Assembly: GCA_017646685.1 (NCBI GenBank)
Contig: JAGCLZ010000005.1
Coordinates: 1-42,782, forward strand
Length of the DNA: 42,782 nucleotides
From: Bacteroidales bacterium
GTDB lineage: Bacteria; Bacteroidota; Bacteroidia; Bacteroidales; P3
Direction: 5' to 3'
Shown here: in pieces, positions 7,349 through 16,568 of the stretch
Numbering within the stretch: the first letter of the stretch is position 1
How the letters are laid out: each line of letters opens with the position of its first letter
Position numbers and translations under genes: made by a program
Notes under the pieces: generated by a model
Database searches by the model: none
What the model saw: only the letters and a program-made list of their open reading frames with translations
Told to the model about the DNA's origin: nothing

Positions 7349-9448
7349 ATGGAATCGTATTTGGATAAGAAAATAGAGAATCTAAAAGGTGTAGGATCGG
7401 CTCGAGCAACACTATTGCAGCGAGAAATAGGAATATTCACCTATGGAGATCTACTTTCGTATTATCCCTTTCGATATGTTGATAGAACGAGGTTTGTACC
7501 TATAAGAGAGATAAATGAAACAAACAGCTATTTGGTTATAAGAGGATATATTACCAGATTGGAACTTCTTGGTACCGGACGTACACAGCGGTTGGCAGCC
7601 ACTTTTTCAGACTCTACAGGTAATATGGAACTTGTTTGGTTTAAAGGATTAAAGTGGATACAAGACTATTTGAAGAAAGATGTGGAATATATAGTGATGG
7701 GAAAACCTACCTTTTTTAATGGTAAGTATTCTATATCGCATCCGGATATGGAAGTTTTGCGGCCTAATGATGATGCTATAAAGCAAACTTTTATGCCAAT
7801 ATATTCGTCGACAGAAAAACTAAGGGTGCAAGGATTTGCCACAAAAGGTATATCCAAACTTATGCGTACATTGCTTGTAGAGGTACAGGGAAGAGTGCCT
7901 GAAACATTGCCTCAAGCGGTATTGCTGTCCAATGGATTGATATCAAAAGCCGAAGCTATCAAAGCTATTCATTTTCCAGATAGCAATGAAATGTTGCAAA
8001 AGGCAATATATAGATTGAAATTTGAGGAATTATTTTTTTTGCAACTCGACTATCAATATGCTAAAAAAGACCGCAAAGAACGTACTTCAGGATTTTTGTT
8101 TGATACAATAGGCGACGGTTTTAATCGGTTCTACAAGGATTATCTGCCTTTTTCGCTTACCAATGCACAAAAACGTGTGGTAAAAGAAATACGTGCAGAT
8201 ATGAAAACGGGCCAACAAATGAATCGTTTGCTACAAGGTGATGTTGGAAGCGGAAAAACATTGGTGGCACTATTGTGTATGCTTATAGCAAAAGATAATG
8301 GATTCCAATCCTGTATGATGGCACCTACAGAGATATTGGCCACTCAGCATTATTTGAGTATAACAAAAATGTTGGGCGACTTACCTATAACTACAGCATT
8401 GCTCACAGGCTCGACAAAAGCTGCTGAAAAGAGGAAAATAAAACAACAGCTTCAAAATAATGAAATAGATATATTAATAGGAACGCATGCATTGATAGAA
8501 GATGATGTGAAATTTTTCAACTTGGGTTTTGTGGTTATTGATGAACAACATAGGTTTGGGGTAGAACAAAGAGCTAAAATGTGGACAAAAAATCAAATAC
8601 CGCCGCATGTTTTGGTAATGACAGCAACACCAATACCTCGTACTTTGGCTATGACCTTTTATGGTGATTTGGATTGTTCCATTATCGATGAGTTGCCACC
8701 GGGACGAAAACCAATAAAAACGATACATCAATATGATTCTGATAGGTTGAAAGTATTTGCATTCATGGAACGCCAGATGGCTTTGGGACGTCAGGTGTAT
8801 GTGGTATATCCTCTTATCAAAGAATCGGAAAAGTTGGATTTAAAAGACTTGATGGATGGATATGAAAGTATATCTAGACGTTTTCCTCTGCCAAAATATC
8901 AGATAAGTATAGTGCATGGGCAGATGAAACCTGCAGATAAAGATTTTGAGATGGAGCGATTTAAGCAAGGGAAAACTCATATTATGGTATCTACCACGGT
9001 GATAGAAGTGGGAGTGGATGTTCCTAATGCTACTGTGATGGTGATAGAAAACTCCGAAAGATTTGGGCTTGCACAGTTGCATCAATTGAGAGGGAGAGTA
9101 GGTAGAGGGGGAGAGCAATCTTATTGTATATTGATGACAGCCGATAAGTTGTCGTTCGATGGAAGAGAGCGTATATCTACAATGGTACGTACAAATGATG
9201 GATTTGAAATATCAGAGGCTGATTTGAAACTTAGAGGCCCCGGAGATTTACAAGGTCTTCAGCAAAGTGGTGTGATACATTTGAAAATAGCAGATATAGT
9301 AAAAGATGAGTCGTTGATACGACTTACAAGAGATATAGTAACATTCATTTTACAGCAAGATCCGGAAATGAAGATGCAAGATAATTATCCTTTACAACTA
9401 TATTTACAAAAGAAAAATATGGCACTAAATTGGAGTAAAATATCCTAA
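7349..9448 (+). CDS. recG: ATP-dependent DNA helicase RecG
   Basis: Double-stranded DNA translocase that regresses stalled forks and processes Holliday junctions and R-loops. The 699-residue protein has the complete family layout: an N-terminal wedge with OB fold (residues about 1-220), then helicase motif I GDVGSGKT (297-304), motif II DEQH (398-401, the RecG form of DEXH), motif III TATPIPRTLAM, and motifs V and VI with VIEVGVDVPNATVMVIE and QLRGRVGRGG. The C-terminal ADLKLRGPGDLQGLQQSG is also RecG-typical. Length is normal. It starts at the ATG at 7349, 140 bases after the tRNA. Confidence 0.97.
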   Translation: MESYLDKKIENLKGVGSARATLLQREIGIFTYGDLLSYYPFRYVDRTRFVPIREINETNSYLVIRGYITRLELLGTGRTQRLAATFSDSTGNMELVWFKGLKWIQDYLKKDVEYIVMGKPTFFNGKYSISHPDMEVLRPNDDAIKQTFMPIYSSTEKLRVQGFATKGISKLMRTLLVEVQGRVPETLPQAVLLSNGLISKAEAIKAIHFPDSNEMLQKAIYRLKFEELFFLQLDYQYAKKDRKERTSGFLFDTIGDGFNRFYKDYLPFSLTNAQKRVVKEIRADMKTGQQMNRLLQGDVGSGKTLVALLCMLIAKDNGFQSCMMAPTEILATQHYLSITKMLGDLPITTALLTGSTKAAEKRKIKQQLQNNEIDILIGTHALIEDDVKFFNLGFVVIDEQHRFGVEQRAKMWTKNQIPPHVLVMTATPIPRTLAMTFYGDLDCSIIDELPPGRKPIKTIHQYDSDRLKVFAFMERQMALGRQVYVVYPLIKESEKLDLKDLMDGYESISRRFPLPKYQISIVHGQMKPADKDFEMERFKQGKTHIMVSTTVIEVGVDVPNATVMVIENSERFGLAQLHQLRGRVGRGGEQSYCILMTADKLSFDGRERISTMVRTNDGFEISEADLKLRGPGDLQGLQQSGVIHLKIADIVKDESLIRLTRDIVTFILQQDPEMKMQDNYPLQLYLQKKNMALNWSKIS

Positions 9449-9582
9449 AAATAGAGCAAAATAAGAGCAAAACAAGATATAGAGAATGTTGTTATAAGAT
9501 AATGTAGAACTTTTTCAATCGATACATTATTAGATAATTATACGCTGTAGAAAATAAAATCTGAAATTAATGAGAAAATAAC

Positions 9583-9613
9583 TTGTAAAATATTCTAAAT
9601 AGTTGTATTTTTG
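9583..9613 (+). promoter_or_regulatory. Promoter of the DUF4290-murA operon
   Basis: TTG at 9583-9585, a 20-base spacer and TATTTTTG at 9606-9613, fitting the Bacteroidota consensus. It lies 25 bases before the ATG at 9639 and could drive the run of six closely spaced genes through ispF. Confidence 0.65.
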
Positions 9614-9638
9614 CAAGTTGAAAATTTATATATAGAGG

Positions 9639-10313
9639 ATGGAATATAATACACAAAGAACGAAACTGAAGATTACTGATTATGGACGAAATGTTGTGAA
9701 ACTCATAGAGTTCGCAAAGACAGTGGAGGATAGAGATAAACGTAATAAAATAGCAGATATTATAGTGAATGTAATGTCGCAAGTGAATCTTACAGCCAAA
9801 GATTGTGTAGATTATAAGCACAAACTTTGGGATCATTTGATGATATTGTCTAACTATGAATTGGATGTTGATTGTCCGTATCAGATTAACAAAGAAGATA
9901 CAACTGTCAATTTTACTCCTAAACCGTTGAAATATAAAAATCATAAGATAAAATACAGACATTATGGCAAGAATATGGAAGCTATAATTGATAAGACTGT
10001 AGAATATCCCGAAGGTGAAGAAAAAAACTGTTTAGTAGAATTGATAACGCATCAGTTGAAGCGTTCGTATTTGACTTGGAATATTGATACGGTTGATGAT
10101 AATCTTATATATCAACATTTGGAAGAGTTGTCCAAAAATGAGTTGAAACTTCCGGAAGGTTTTGAACTTAAGAAAACACGCGAATATTTGACTCAACCAC
10201 AACTGGAAAAGAAAATTGCATCGCCAAGCAAGACCAAGAAAAAAGCTAAGGCACAAGCTCAGCCACAAGCAAATTCCAATAAACCTAAGAAGAAAAAGCA
10301 ATCAAAAAAATAG
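9639..10313 (+). CDS. DUF4290 family protein
   Basis: The 224-residue protein matches the Bacteroidota-specific DUF4290 family: start MEYNTQRTKL with DYGRNVVKLIEFA, and central FTPKPLKYKNHKIKYRHYGKNMEAII followed by CLVELITHQLKRSYLTWN. No biochemical function is known to me. The last 35 residues are a Lys/Gln-rich basic tail of the type that could contact nucleic acid or ribosomes (inference). The gene precedes murA by 25 bases; this adjacency is common in the phylum and suggests co-expression with early peptidoglycan synthesis. Confidence 0.88.
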   Translation: MEYNTQRTKLKITDYGRNVVKLIEFAKTVEDRDKRNKIADIIVNVMSQVNLTAKDCVDYKHKLWDHLMILSNYELDVDCPYQINKEDTTVNFTPKPLKYKNHKIKYRHYGKNMEAIIDKTVEYPEGEEKNCLVELITHQLKRSYLTWNIDTVDDNLIYQHLEELSKNELKLPEGFELKKTREYLTQPQLEKKIASPSKTKKKAKAQAQPQANSNKPKKKKQSKK

Positions 10314-10338
10314 TTGCGAACCTTAAACAAAAATTATT

Positions 10339-11640
10339 ATGAGCTCATTTGAAATAGTAGGAGGCAATCGTTTGCACGGCGAAATAGTACCTCAGGGTGC
10401 AAAAAACGAAGCATTACAAGTTTTATGTGCAACATTGCTTACAAGTGAAAAGGTTGTTATTGAAAATATTCCCAATATACGAGATGTAAACAAACTGATA
10501 GATTTGTTACAGTTGTTGGGTGTAAAAATCGAAAAACTCTCGGATGATACATATCAATTTCAAGCCGATAATGTTGATATATCTCAAATGAGCACGTCTG
10601 AATTTTCATCCCAAGCCACTGCTTTACGAGGTTCTATAATGACAGTGGGCCCAATGTTGGCTCGTTTTGGTAGTGCCGTTATTCCACAACCGGGAGGCGA
10701 CAAAATAGGTAGGCGTAGGTTAGACACTCATTTTTGTGGATTTGAAAAGTTGGGAGCCAATGTTTCGTTCAAAAAGGATAGATATAATGTTACCGCCAAT
10801 AAATTGGTGGGCGATTATATGTTGCTTGATGAAGCATCTGTAACGGGGACGGCCAATATTATTATGGCAGCAGTATTTGCACAAGGTACTACCACTATAA
10901 TGAATGCAGCTTGTGAACCATACGTTTACCAATTATGTGGAATGCTCAACAATATGGGAGCAAAGATTTCGGGTGTTGGAAGTAATATGTTAACGATAGA
11001 AGGTGTAACAAGTTTGCATGGCTGTACACATCGTTTGCTGCCGGATATGATTGAGGTAGGTAGCTTTATAGGGTTGGCAGCAATGACACGCTCTGAAATA
11101 ACCATAAAAGATGTTCAGTATAGACATTTGGGATTGATACCACAGGTGTTTAAGCGGTTGGGTATAGATTTGTGGCAACATAATGATGATATTATAGTTC
11201 CACAGCAAGACCATTATGTGATAGATCGTTTTATGGACGGCTCTATTATGACTATATCTGATGCTCCTTGGCCCGGTTTTACCCCCGACCTTATAAGTAT
11301 AGCCTTGGTGGTTGCTATTCAAGCCAAAGGTAGTGTGCTTATCCATCAAAAAATGTTTGAGAGCAGGTTATTTTTTGTTGACAAACTTATAGATATGGGA
11401 GCACAGATAATACTTTGCGATCCACATCGTGCTACTGTTATAGGTATGAATCATGAGCATCCGTTGCGTGGCGTGAGAATGACTAGCCCAGACATACGTG
11501 CCGGAGTAGCGTTGCTCATAGCTGCCCTTTCAGCTCATGGTACAAGCCGAATTGATAATATCGAACAGATAGATAGAGGGTACCAGAATATTGATGAACG
11601 TTTACGTAAGTTGGGAGCCGATATTAATAGAATCGAATGA
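10339..11640 (+). CDS. murA: UDP-N-acetylglucosamine 1-carboxyvinyltransferase MurA (Asp at the fosfomycin-reactive position)
   Basis: First committed step of peptidoglycan synthesis: transfer of enolpyruvate from PEP to UDP-GlcNAc in the cytosol. The 433-residue protein has the MurA start FEIVGGNRLHGEIVPQGAKNEAL (with the conserved Lys-Asn pair near 22-23), ATALRGSIMTVGPMLARFG and the catalytic loop PQPGGDKIGRRRLDTH. At the position of the usual catalytic Cys (Cys115 of E. coli) it has Asp121, codon GAC at 10699-10701. MurA enzymes with Asp there are active but are not alkylated by fosfomycin. The other MurA blocks (for example SPDIRAGVALLIAAL near the C-terminus) are intact. It sits between DUF4290 and the PHP phosphatase in one operon. 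Confidence 0.96.
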   Translation: MSSFEIVGGNRLHGEIVPQGAKNEALQVLCATLLTSEKVVIENIPNIRDVNKLIDLLQLLGVKIEKLSDDTYQFQADNVDISQMSTSEFSSQATALRGSIMTVGPMLARFGSAVIPQPGGDKIGRRRLDTHFCGFEKLGANVSFKKDRYNVTANKLVGDYMLLDEASVTGTANIIMAAVFAQGTTTIMNAACEPYVYQLCGMLNNMGAKISGVGSNMLTIEGVTSLHGCTHRLLPDMIEVGSFIGLAAMTRSEITIKDVQYRHLGLIPQVFKRLGIDLWQHNDDIIVPQQDHYVIDRFMDGSIMTISDAPWPGFTPDLISIALVVAIQAKGSVLIHQKMFESRLFFVDKLIDMGAQIILCDPHRATVIGMNHEHPLRGVRMTSPDIRAGVALLIAALSAHGTSRIDNIEQIDRGYQNIDERLRKLGADINRIE

Positions 11641-11675
11641 AATAGATATAATATAATAATATAGTTTACACGATA

Positions 11676-12404
11676 ATGTTTGAATTATTTACTAAGAAAG
11701 AACCTAATATACTTAAATATCTGAATGCTGATGTACATACTCATCTTCTTCCGGGAGTTGATGATGGAGTGAAAGACCTTGAAACAGCACTTTCGTGTAT
11801 TAATGAAATGAAGCGAAATGGAATAAATAAAATATATGTAACGCCGCATTTTCAAACACATCGATTCAAAAATGATGAAGATGATATAAAATATAGATTT
11901 GATGAATTGCAGAAACAGCTTGGAGAGTATGTTTCTGATATAGAACTCCAACTTGCAGGAGAGTACTTGATAGATAGCGGGTTTGAAGAACGGTTGAAAA
12001 CAAAGAACTTACTTGCTATAAATGATAAGTATCTTTTGGTAGAGTTTTCATTCAATCAGTCTATGTTGGGAATGGAGGAATTGTTTTTTGAAATACAGAT
12101 GAAGGGTTATGAGGTTATACTTGCGCATCCGGAGCGGTACCATTATTTAAATCAGGATTCTAAGTTGCTTAATAATCTTAAAGAACAAGGCGTTTATTTT
12201 CAATCTAATATTATGTCGTTTGGCGGTTTCTATGGTAGTGAATCTATGAAACGGGCCTATCAGTATGTAGATAAAGGTTGGATAAATTTTTTGGGAACCG
12301 ATATCCATGGCAAGAAGTATCGTGATGCTTTGGTTGACGTATGTAAGAAGTCGAAATTTCAGAAACTATTAAAGAAAAATACATTTTTAAACAATCAATT
12401 ATAA
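11676..12404 (+). CDS. PHP-type tyrosine-protein phosphatase, CpsB/YwqE family
   Basis: The 242-residue protein carries the metal-binding motifs of the CpsB/CapC/YwqE PHP phosphatases: DVHTHLLPGVDDG (His21, His23, Asp29-Asp30), TPHF (His58), a Glu in GEYL, HPERY (His151) and GTDIHG (Asp209, His211). Family members use a metal cluster to dephosphorylate bacterial tyrosine kinases that control capsule and exopolysaccharide export. Length is normal. Here it lies 35 bases after murA and 7 bases before purB rather than in the polysaccharide locus 4 kb away, and no BY-kinase is in the window; its partner must be elsewhere. Confidence 0.88.
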   Translation: MFELFTKKEPNILKYLNADVHTHLLPGVDDGVKDLETALSCINEMKRNGINKIYVTPHFQTHRFKNDEDDIKYRFDELQKQLGEYVSDIELQLAGEYLIDSGFEERLKTKNLLAINDKYLLVEFSFNQSMLGMEELFFEIQMKGYEVILAHPERYHYLNQDSKLLNNLKEQGVYFQSNIMSFGGFYGSESMKRAYQYVDKGWINFLGTDIHGKKYRDALVDVCKKSKFQKLLKKNTFLNNQL

Positions 12405-12411
12405 TTCAGTT

Positions 12412-13764
12412 ATGAACTCATTAAATGCAATATCACCTATTGATGGAAGATATAGAAGACAAGTAGATATGTTGGGAGCTAATTTTTCGGAAGCAGCTCT
12501 TATTCGTTATCGTGTACGTGTAGAGATTGAATATTTTATAGCATTGTGCGAATTGCCACTTCCACAACTTGCATCTTTCAATAAGTCGTTATATCCTCAA
12601 TTGCGTGATATATATAATAATTTTACTGACGATGATGCTCTAGAAGTAAAGGAAATAGAAAAAACTACAAACCACGATGTGAAAGCTGTAGAATATTTTA
12701 TCAAACGTAGATTTGATAAGTTTGGTATTCAAGACTATAAGGAGTTTGTACATTTTGGTCTTACTTCGCAAGATATAAACAACACATCGGTGCCATTGTC
12801 GTTGAAGGAAAGTCATGAAGAAACGTATATGCCTATGCTTAAGAAAATTCTTTCTTTGATAGAAGAGAAGGCCTACGAGTGGAAAGATATTCCAATGTTG
12901 GCACATACTCATGGCCAACCGGCATCGCCCACTACATTGGGAAAGGAGATGATGGTGTTTGCATATCGTTTGAAACGTCAGATGGAGTATTTTGATTCCA
13001 TACCTTTTTCGGCCAAATTTGGTGGTGCTACAGGGAATTTGAACGCTCATATAGTTGCATATCCCGAAATAGATTGGGTGGCTTTTGCAAATAACTTTGT
13101 AGCAAATTCGTTGGGATTGGAACGTCAGCAATATACAACTCAAATAGAAAATTACGACAATATGGCTGCATATTACGACAATTGCAAACGTATCAATGTT
13201 ATATTGATAGACTTATGTAGGGATATATGGTCGTATGTATCTATGGAATACTTCAAGCAAAAAATAAAAGAAGGTGAAGTAGGCTCATCGGCAATGCCAC
13301 ACAAGGTTAATCCAATAGACTTTGAAAATGCTGAAGGAAACCTTGGTATAGCCAATGCTGTGTTTGAACATTTGTCGCACAAACTTCCTATCTCTCGTCT
13401 TCAACGAGATTTAACAGATTCAACCGTAAGTCGTAATGTGGGTGTGCCTATCGCTCATTCTCTGATAGCTTTCAAGTCGATAGAAAAAGGTTTGGGTAAG
13501 TTGTTGCTTAACGAAGCCGCAATAGAACGTGATTTGGAAAACAATTGGCCCGTAGTAGCCGAAGCTATACAAACAATATTGCGTAGTATAGGATATCCCA
13601 ATCCATACGAGACTTTGAAGAACCTAACTCGTACTAACACCAAGGTTAATGCCGAAACAATTGCTACTTTTATTGATACTCTTGATATTGATGATGCAAT
13701 GAAGGCTAGATTGAAAACCATTACTCCTCATAATTATTTAGGAATAAAGGTGAATGATAAATAG
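12412..13764 (+). CDS. purB: Adenylosuccinate lyase
   Basis: Acts twice in purine synthesis, cleaving SAICAR to AICAR and adenylosuccinate to AMP. The 450-residue protein starts MNSLNAISPIDGRYR, has TSQDINNT and THGQPASPTTLGKE (catalytic His region), and carries the fumarase/aspartase superfamily signature GSSAMPHKVNP (from residue 291; Ser292 and Ser293 lie in the flexible catalytic loop). It belongs to the longer E. coli-like type, which also ends near 450 residues. It follows the phosphatase by 7 bases. Confidence 0.96.
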   Translation: MNSLNAISPIDGRYRRQVDMLGANFSEAALIRYRVRVEIEYFIALCELPLPQLASFNKSLYPQLRDIYNNFTDDDALEVKEIEKTTNHDVKAVEYFIKRRFDKFGIQDYKEFVHFGLTSQDINNTSVPLSLKESHEETYMPMLKKILSLIEEKAYEWKDIPMLAHTHGQPASPTTLGKEMMVFAYRLKRQMEYFDSIPFSAKFGGATGNLNAHIVAYPEIDWVAFANNFVANSLGLERQQYTTQIENYDNMAAYYDNCKRINVILIDLCRDIWSYVSMEYFKQKIKEGEVGSSAMPHKVNPIDFENAEGNLGIANAVFEHLSHKLPISRLQRDLTDSTVSRNVGVPIAHSLIAFKSIEKGLGKLLLNEAAIERDLENNWPVVAEAIQTILRSIGYPNPYETLKNLTRTNTKVNAETIATFIDTLDIDDAMKARLKTITPHNYLGIKVNDK

Positions 13765-13803
13765 AAAATAAATAAAGTATTGATCTATTAGAGAACGGTT
13801 GTA

Positions 13804-15615
13804 ATGAAGTATTTCACATTTAATCAGTTCAAACCCCATTCGGGTAGAATGCTACTCTTTTTGGTATTTGAAATTTTTGCGGTTATGTTTACAATGGCAA
13901 CCGTTCTTTCTCTTGCAGATTTCTTAAAGATATTATTTGAACCGGAAGGTACTTCTATGGAATCAAATTCCGGGACTTATGATCTTACCTATTGGTTACA
14001 GCAGTTTTATCTTTGGCTTATTTCGTATGGCAAAACCAAGTCCATCGTTATGTTTTCCTCAATTTTGTTTGTACTATATGCTTGTAAGAATATTTTTTCT
14101 TATTGTGGCGAAGTGCAAATATCCATAGTACGATCAAGGATAGTCCAAAATATTCGTAATCTTTTGTTTGCTAAAACAATGAGGTTGTCTATGGGGTACT
14201 TTGGTCATACTAGGAATGGCGATGTTTTGTCACGGTTTAGCAACGATGTAATAGAGTATGAGGAAAATATCCTTAAGGCTATTCGTCAACTTATTATTGC
14301 TGTTATCAATGTAGTGCTGTATTTTGCTATGCTGTTGTATATCAACTTTAAGTTGACTATTTTTGTGCTTTGTCTTTTCCCAATTATGGCGTTGGTGATT
14401 TCGTCTATCACTCGTCATTTGCGACGAAATTCAACCACTCTTCAGCAGAAGACGTCTTATCTTATGTCCCTTATAGAGGAAACTATTTCGGGTTTGCGTA
14501 TTATTAAGGCATATACGGCTATAGAGTTTTCCAACAATCGTTTTTGTAGTTATAACGAATCCTATACAAGGTTGCGAAACAAGGTATATCGTAGAATAGA
14601 TTTGGCATCGCCGGTAAGCGATTTTATGGGCAACTGTATTGTTATGGGTATATTGCTCTTTGGTGCATACCTTGTGTTTAATAACGATTCGGGGCTTTCA
14701 CCCGAACTGTTTATAACATATATAATGTTGTTTGTATTGCTTATCAATCCTGTGAAAGACATCTCCAACTCTATATCATCAATGAAAAAAGGTCGGGCAT
14801 GTGCCGATAGGTTGGTTGATTATTTGGATATAAAAGAAACAATAGAGGATAGCAAAACACCCCTTAATTTTACCGGTCTTAGAGATGGTATACGTTATAG
14901 TCATGTTGGTTTCTCGTATAATGGTACCGATAAAGTTTTGTCTGATATCGTGTTGGATATACCAAAAGGTTCTACAGTGGCATTGGTTGGACCTTCAGGT
15001 TCGGGCAAAAGCACAATGGTTGATCTCCTATCGAGGTTTTATAATGCTACAGAGGGTGATATATTGCTGGATGGTATTCCAATACAGAATTATTCCATAT
15101 ATGATGTAAGGAAATTGATCGGAGTAGTATCGCAAGAGACTTTTTTATTCAATGATACTGTTTTCAATAATATTGCTTTTGGCGTATCTTCGCCAAGTAA
15201 GGAAGAGGTCGAAAAGGCTGCCAAAATAGCCAATGCCCACGACTTTATTATGCAGATGCCTCAAGGTTATCAAACTGTTATAGGTGATAGAGGCGATCTG
15301 CTTTCGGGTGGACAACGTCAAAGGTTGTCCATAGCTCGTGCTGTACTTAAGAATCCCGATATTGTGATACTCGACGAGGCTACTTCGGCACTAGATACCG
15401 AGAACGAACGTTTGGTGCAAAGTGCAATGAACAAAGTATTGGAGGGAAGAACTGCCATTGTTATAGCCCATAGGTTATCCACAATAGTAAATGCCGACAA
15501 AATAGTGGTGCTCGATGGCGGACGAATAGTGGAACAAGGAACCCATAAGGACTTGTTTGCCAATGCCACCGGACTTTACCATAAGCTATGCACAATGCAA
15601 CATTTTGATAAGTAG
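13804..15615 (+). CDS. ABC transporter, MsbA-like fused membrane and ATPase half-transporter
   Basis: The 603-residue protein joins an N-terminal six-span membrane domain (about residues 15-340) to a C-terminal nucleotide-binding domain. It has Walker A GPSGSGKST (396-404), Q-loop VSQETFLFNDT, signature LSGGQ (500-504), Walker B IVILDEATSALD (520-531) and a switch His in AHRLST. Such homodimeric exporters include MsbA, which flips lipid A core, and multidrug exporters; the substrate cannot be told from sequence. It starts with an unusual long first periplasmic loop (roughly residues 38-75). Neighbours are housekeeping genes purB and ispF (39 and 23 bases away), so an essential envelope-lipid role is plausible but unproven. 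Confidence 0.9.
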   Translation: MKYFTFNQFKPHSGRMLLFLVFEIFAVMFTMATVLSLADFLKILFEPEGTSMESNSGTYDLTYWLQQFYLWLISYGKTKSIVMFSSILFVLYACKNIFSYCGEVQISIVRSRIVQNIRNLLFAKTMRLSMGYFGHTRNGDVLSRFSNDVIEYEENILKAIRQLIIAVINVVLYFAMLLYINFKLTIFVLCLFPIMALVISSITRHLRRNSTTLQQKTSYLMSLIEETISGLRIIKAYTAIEFSNNRFCSYNESYTRLRNKVYRRIDLASPVSDFMGNCIVMGILLFGAYLVFNNDSGLSPELFITYIMLFVLLINPVKDISNSISSMKKGRACADRLVDYLDIKETIEDSKTPLNFTGLRDGIRYSHVGFSYNGTDKVLSDIVLDIPKGSTVALVGPSGSGKSTMVDLLSRFYNATEGDILLDGIPIQNYSIYDVRKLIGVVSQETFLFNDTVFNNIAFGVSSPSKEEVEKAAKIANAHDFIMQMPQGYQTVIGDRGDLLSGGQRQRLSIARAVLKNPDIVILDEATSALDTENERLVQSAMNKVLEGRTAIVIAHRLSTIVNADKIVVLDGGRIVEQGTHKDLFANATGLYHKLCTMQHFDK

Positions 15616-15638
15616 ATAATACAAAACAATATATAATA

Positions 15639-16118
15639 ATGAAATACAGAACAGGAATAGGCTATGATGTTCACCAGCTTAAAGATGGGCTGCCATTTTA
15701 TTTGGGAGGTGTAAAGGTAGAACATGCCAAAGGTGCACTAGGGCATTCGGATGCCGATGTGCTTATACATGCTATATGTGATGCTTTGCTTGGTGCTGCC
15801 AACCTAGGCGATATAGGAAAGCATTTTCCCGATACCGATCCTAAATATAAGGGAATAGATAGTAAGATATTGCTTAAAGAAACATACGGCCTTGTAAAGC
15901 AAAAAGGTTATGTTATAGAAAATATAGATACAGTGCTTTGTTTGCAAAAACCAAAGGTGGCACCCTATCTGCCTGCTATGCGTGAGGTGCTTAGCAATGT
16001 GCTGGGAATACCACAAGATGATATTTCCATAAAGGCTACTACCACCGAACATCTTGGATTTGAGGGTAGGGAAGAAGGTGTTTCGGCAATGGCCTCAGTG
16101 CTTATAAAATCAGAATAA
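15639..16118 (+). CDS. ispF: 2-C-methyl-D-erythritol 2,4-cyclodiphosphate synthase
   Basis: Fifth step of the MEP pathway to isoprenoid precursors. The 159-residue protein has the metal-binding GYDVHQL (Asp10, His12), LGHSDADVLIHAICDALLGA (His44 completing the zinc site), GDIGKHFPDTDP, and the C-terminal KATTTEHLGFEGREEGVSA. Length is standard. It is the last gene of the murA run and is followed after about 70 bases by a long hairpin. Confidence 0.96.
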   Translation: MKYRTGIGYDVHQLKDGLPFYLGGVKVEHAKGALGHSDADVLIHAICDALLGAANLGDIGKHFPDTDPKYKGIDSKILLKETYGLVKQKGYVIENIDTVLCLQKPKVAPYLPAMREVLSNVLGIPQDDISIKATTTEHLGFEGREEGVSAMASVLIKSE

Positions 16119-16189
16119 ACGGTTGTATCGCTTCCGCCGAAATCTATTGGAAAGGGATTGTCGATACAAATTTGATTAGTGATTATACA

Positions 16190-16233
16190 AAACGACCTCT
16201 TTTAGAGCCTGAAAACTCTAAAAGAGGTCGTTT
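16190..16233. terminator. Strong, probably bidirectional terminator hairpin
   Basis: A perfect 18-bp stem (16190-16207 with 16216-16233; AAACGACCTCTTTTAGAG as left arm) closes an 8-base loop. The right arm ends in TTT followed by GGG and a T-rich run; on the other strand the stem ends in TTTT. It lies between convergent genes (ispF rightward, small HTH gene leftward), as expected of a two-way terminator. Confidence 0.8.
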
Positions 16234-16323
16234 GGGTTGTTTTGTATTCCAGGAGGTTGAAAATGTATAGATTTCAAATCTAAATGAAACTATTCATGTA
16301 ATCCAATTTTTAGAAGTAAAATT

Positions 16324-16521
16324 TTATCGAATTAGTTTCACAATTTTTGGCGAACCAAATTTCTCTGTTGATATTACCACTATTCGGTTTTCTTGTTCTA
16401 GCTTAAAAAGTATTGTATATACAAGCAATTTGTTTGCCCCACTGTGTTTTATAATATCCTCTACTTTGGTACATTTGCCACCGGATAAATAATCTAGTAT
16501 TGCTGTTTTATTTTGTTCCAT
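16324..16521 (-). CDS. Small winged-helix-like protein, 65 residues
   Basis: The 65-residue product reads as a compact winged-helix: helix 1 (KTAILDYLSG), a Cys-containing turn, VEDIIKHSG as the helix before the turn, ANKLLVYTILFKLEQENRI as recognition helix and start of the wing, then VVISTEKFGSPKIVKL as a beta hairpin. It resembles the N-terminal wHTH modules of MarR/ArsR-like regulators but is too short to assign. It is the last leftward gene, about 50 bases downstream of the sugar transferase, so it may be part of the polysaccharide transcript and could act as a local regulator (inference). Confidence 0.6.
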   Translation of the reverse strand: MEQNKTAILDYLSGGKCTKVEDIIKHSGANKLLVYTILFKLEQENRIVVISTEKFGSPKIVKLIR

Positions 16522-16568
16522 AGTTTTTTGTGTGTTAGGATGATAACAAATACACTAATATTGTGTAG

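Noticed and set aside
16307..16317. TTTTTAGAAGT, resembling the end of the IS5-like remnant.
   Set aside because: Only 11 bases match and no partner inverted repeat was found nearby; chance in AT-rich DNA is likely.
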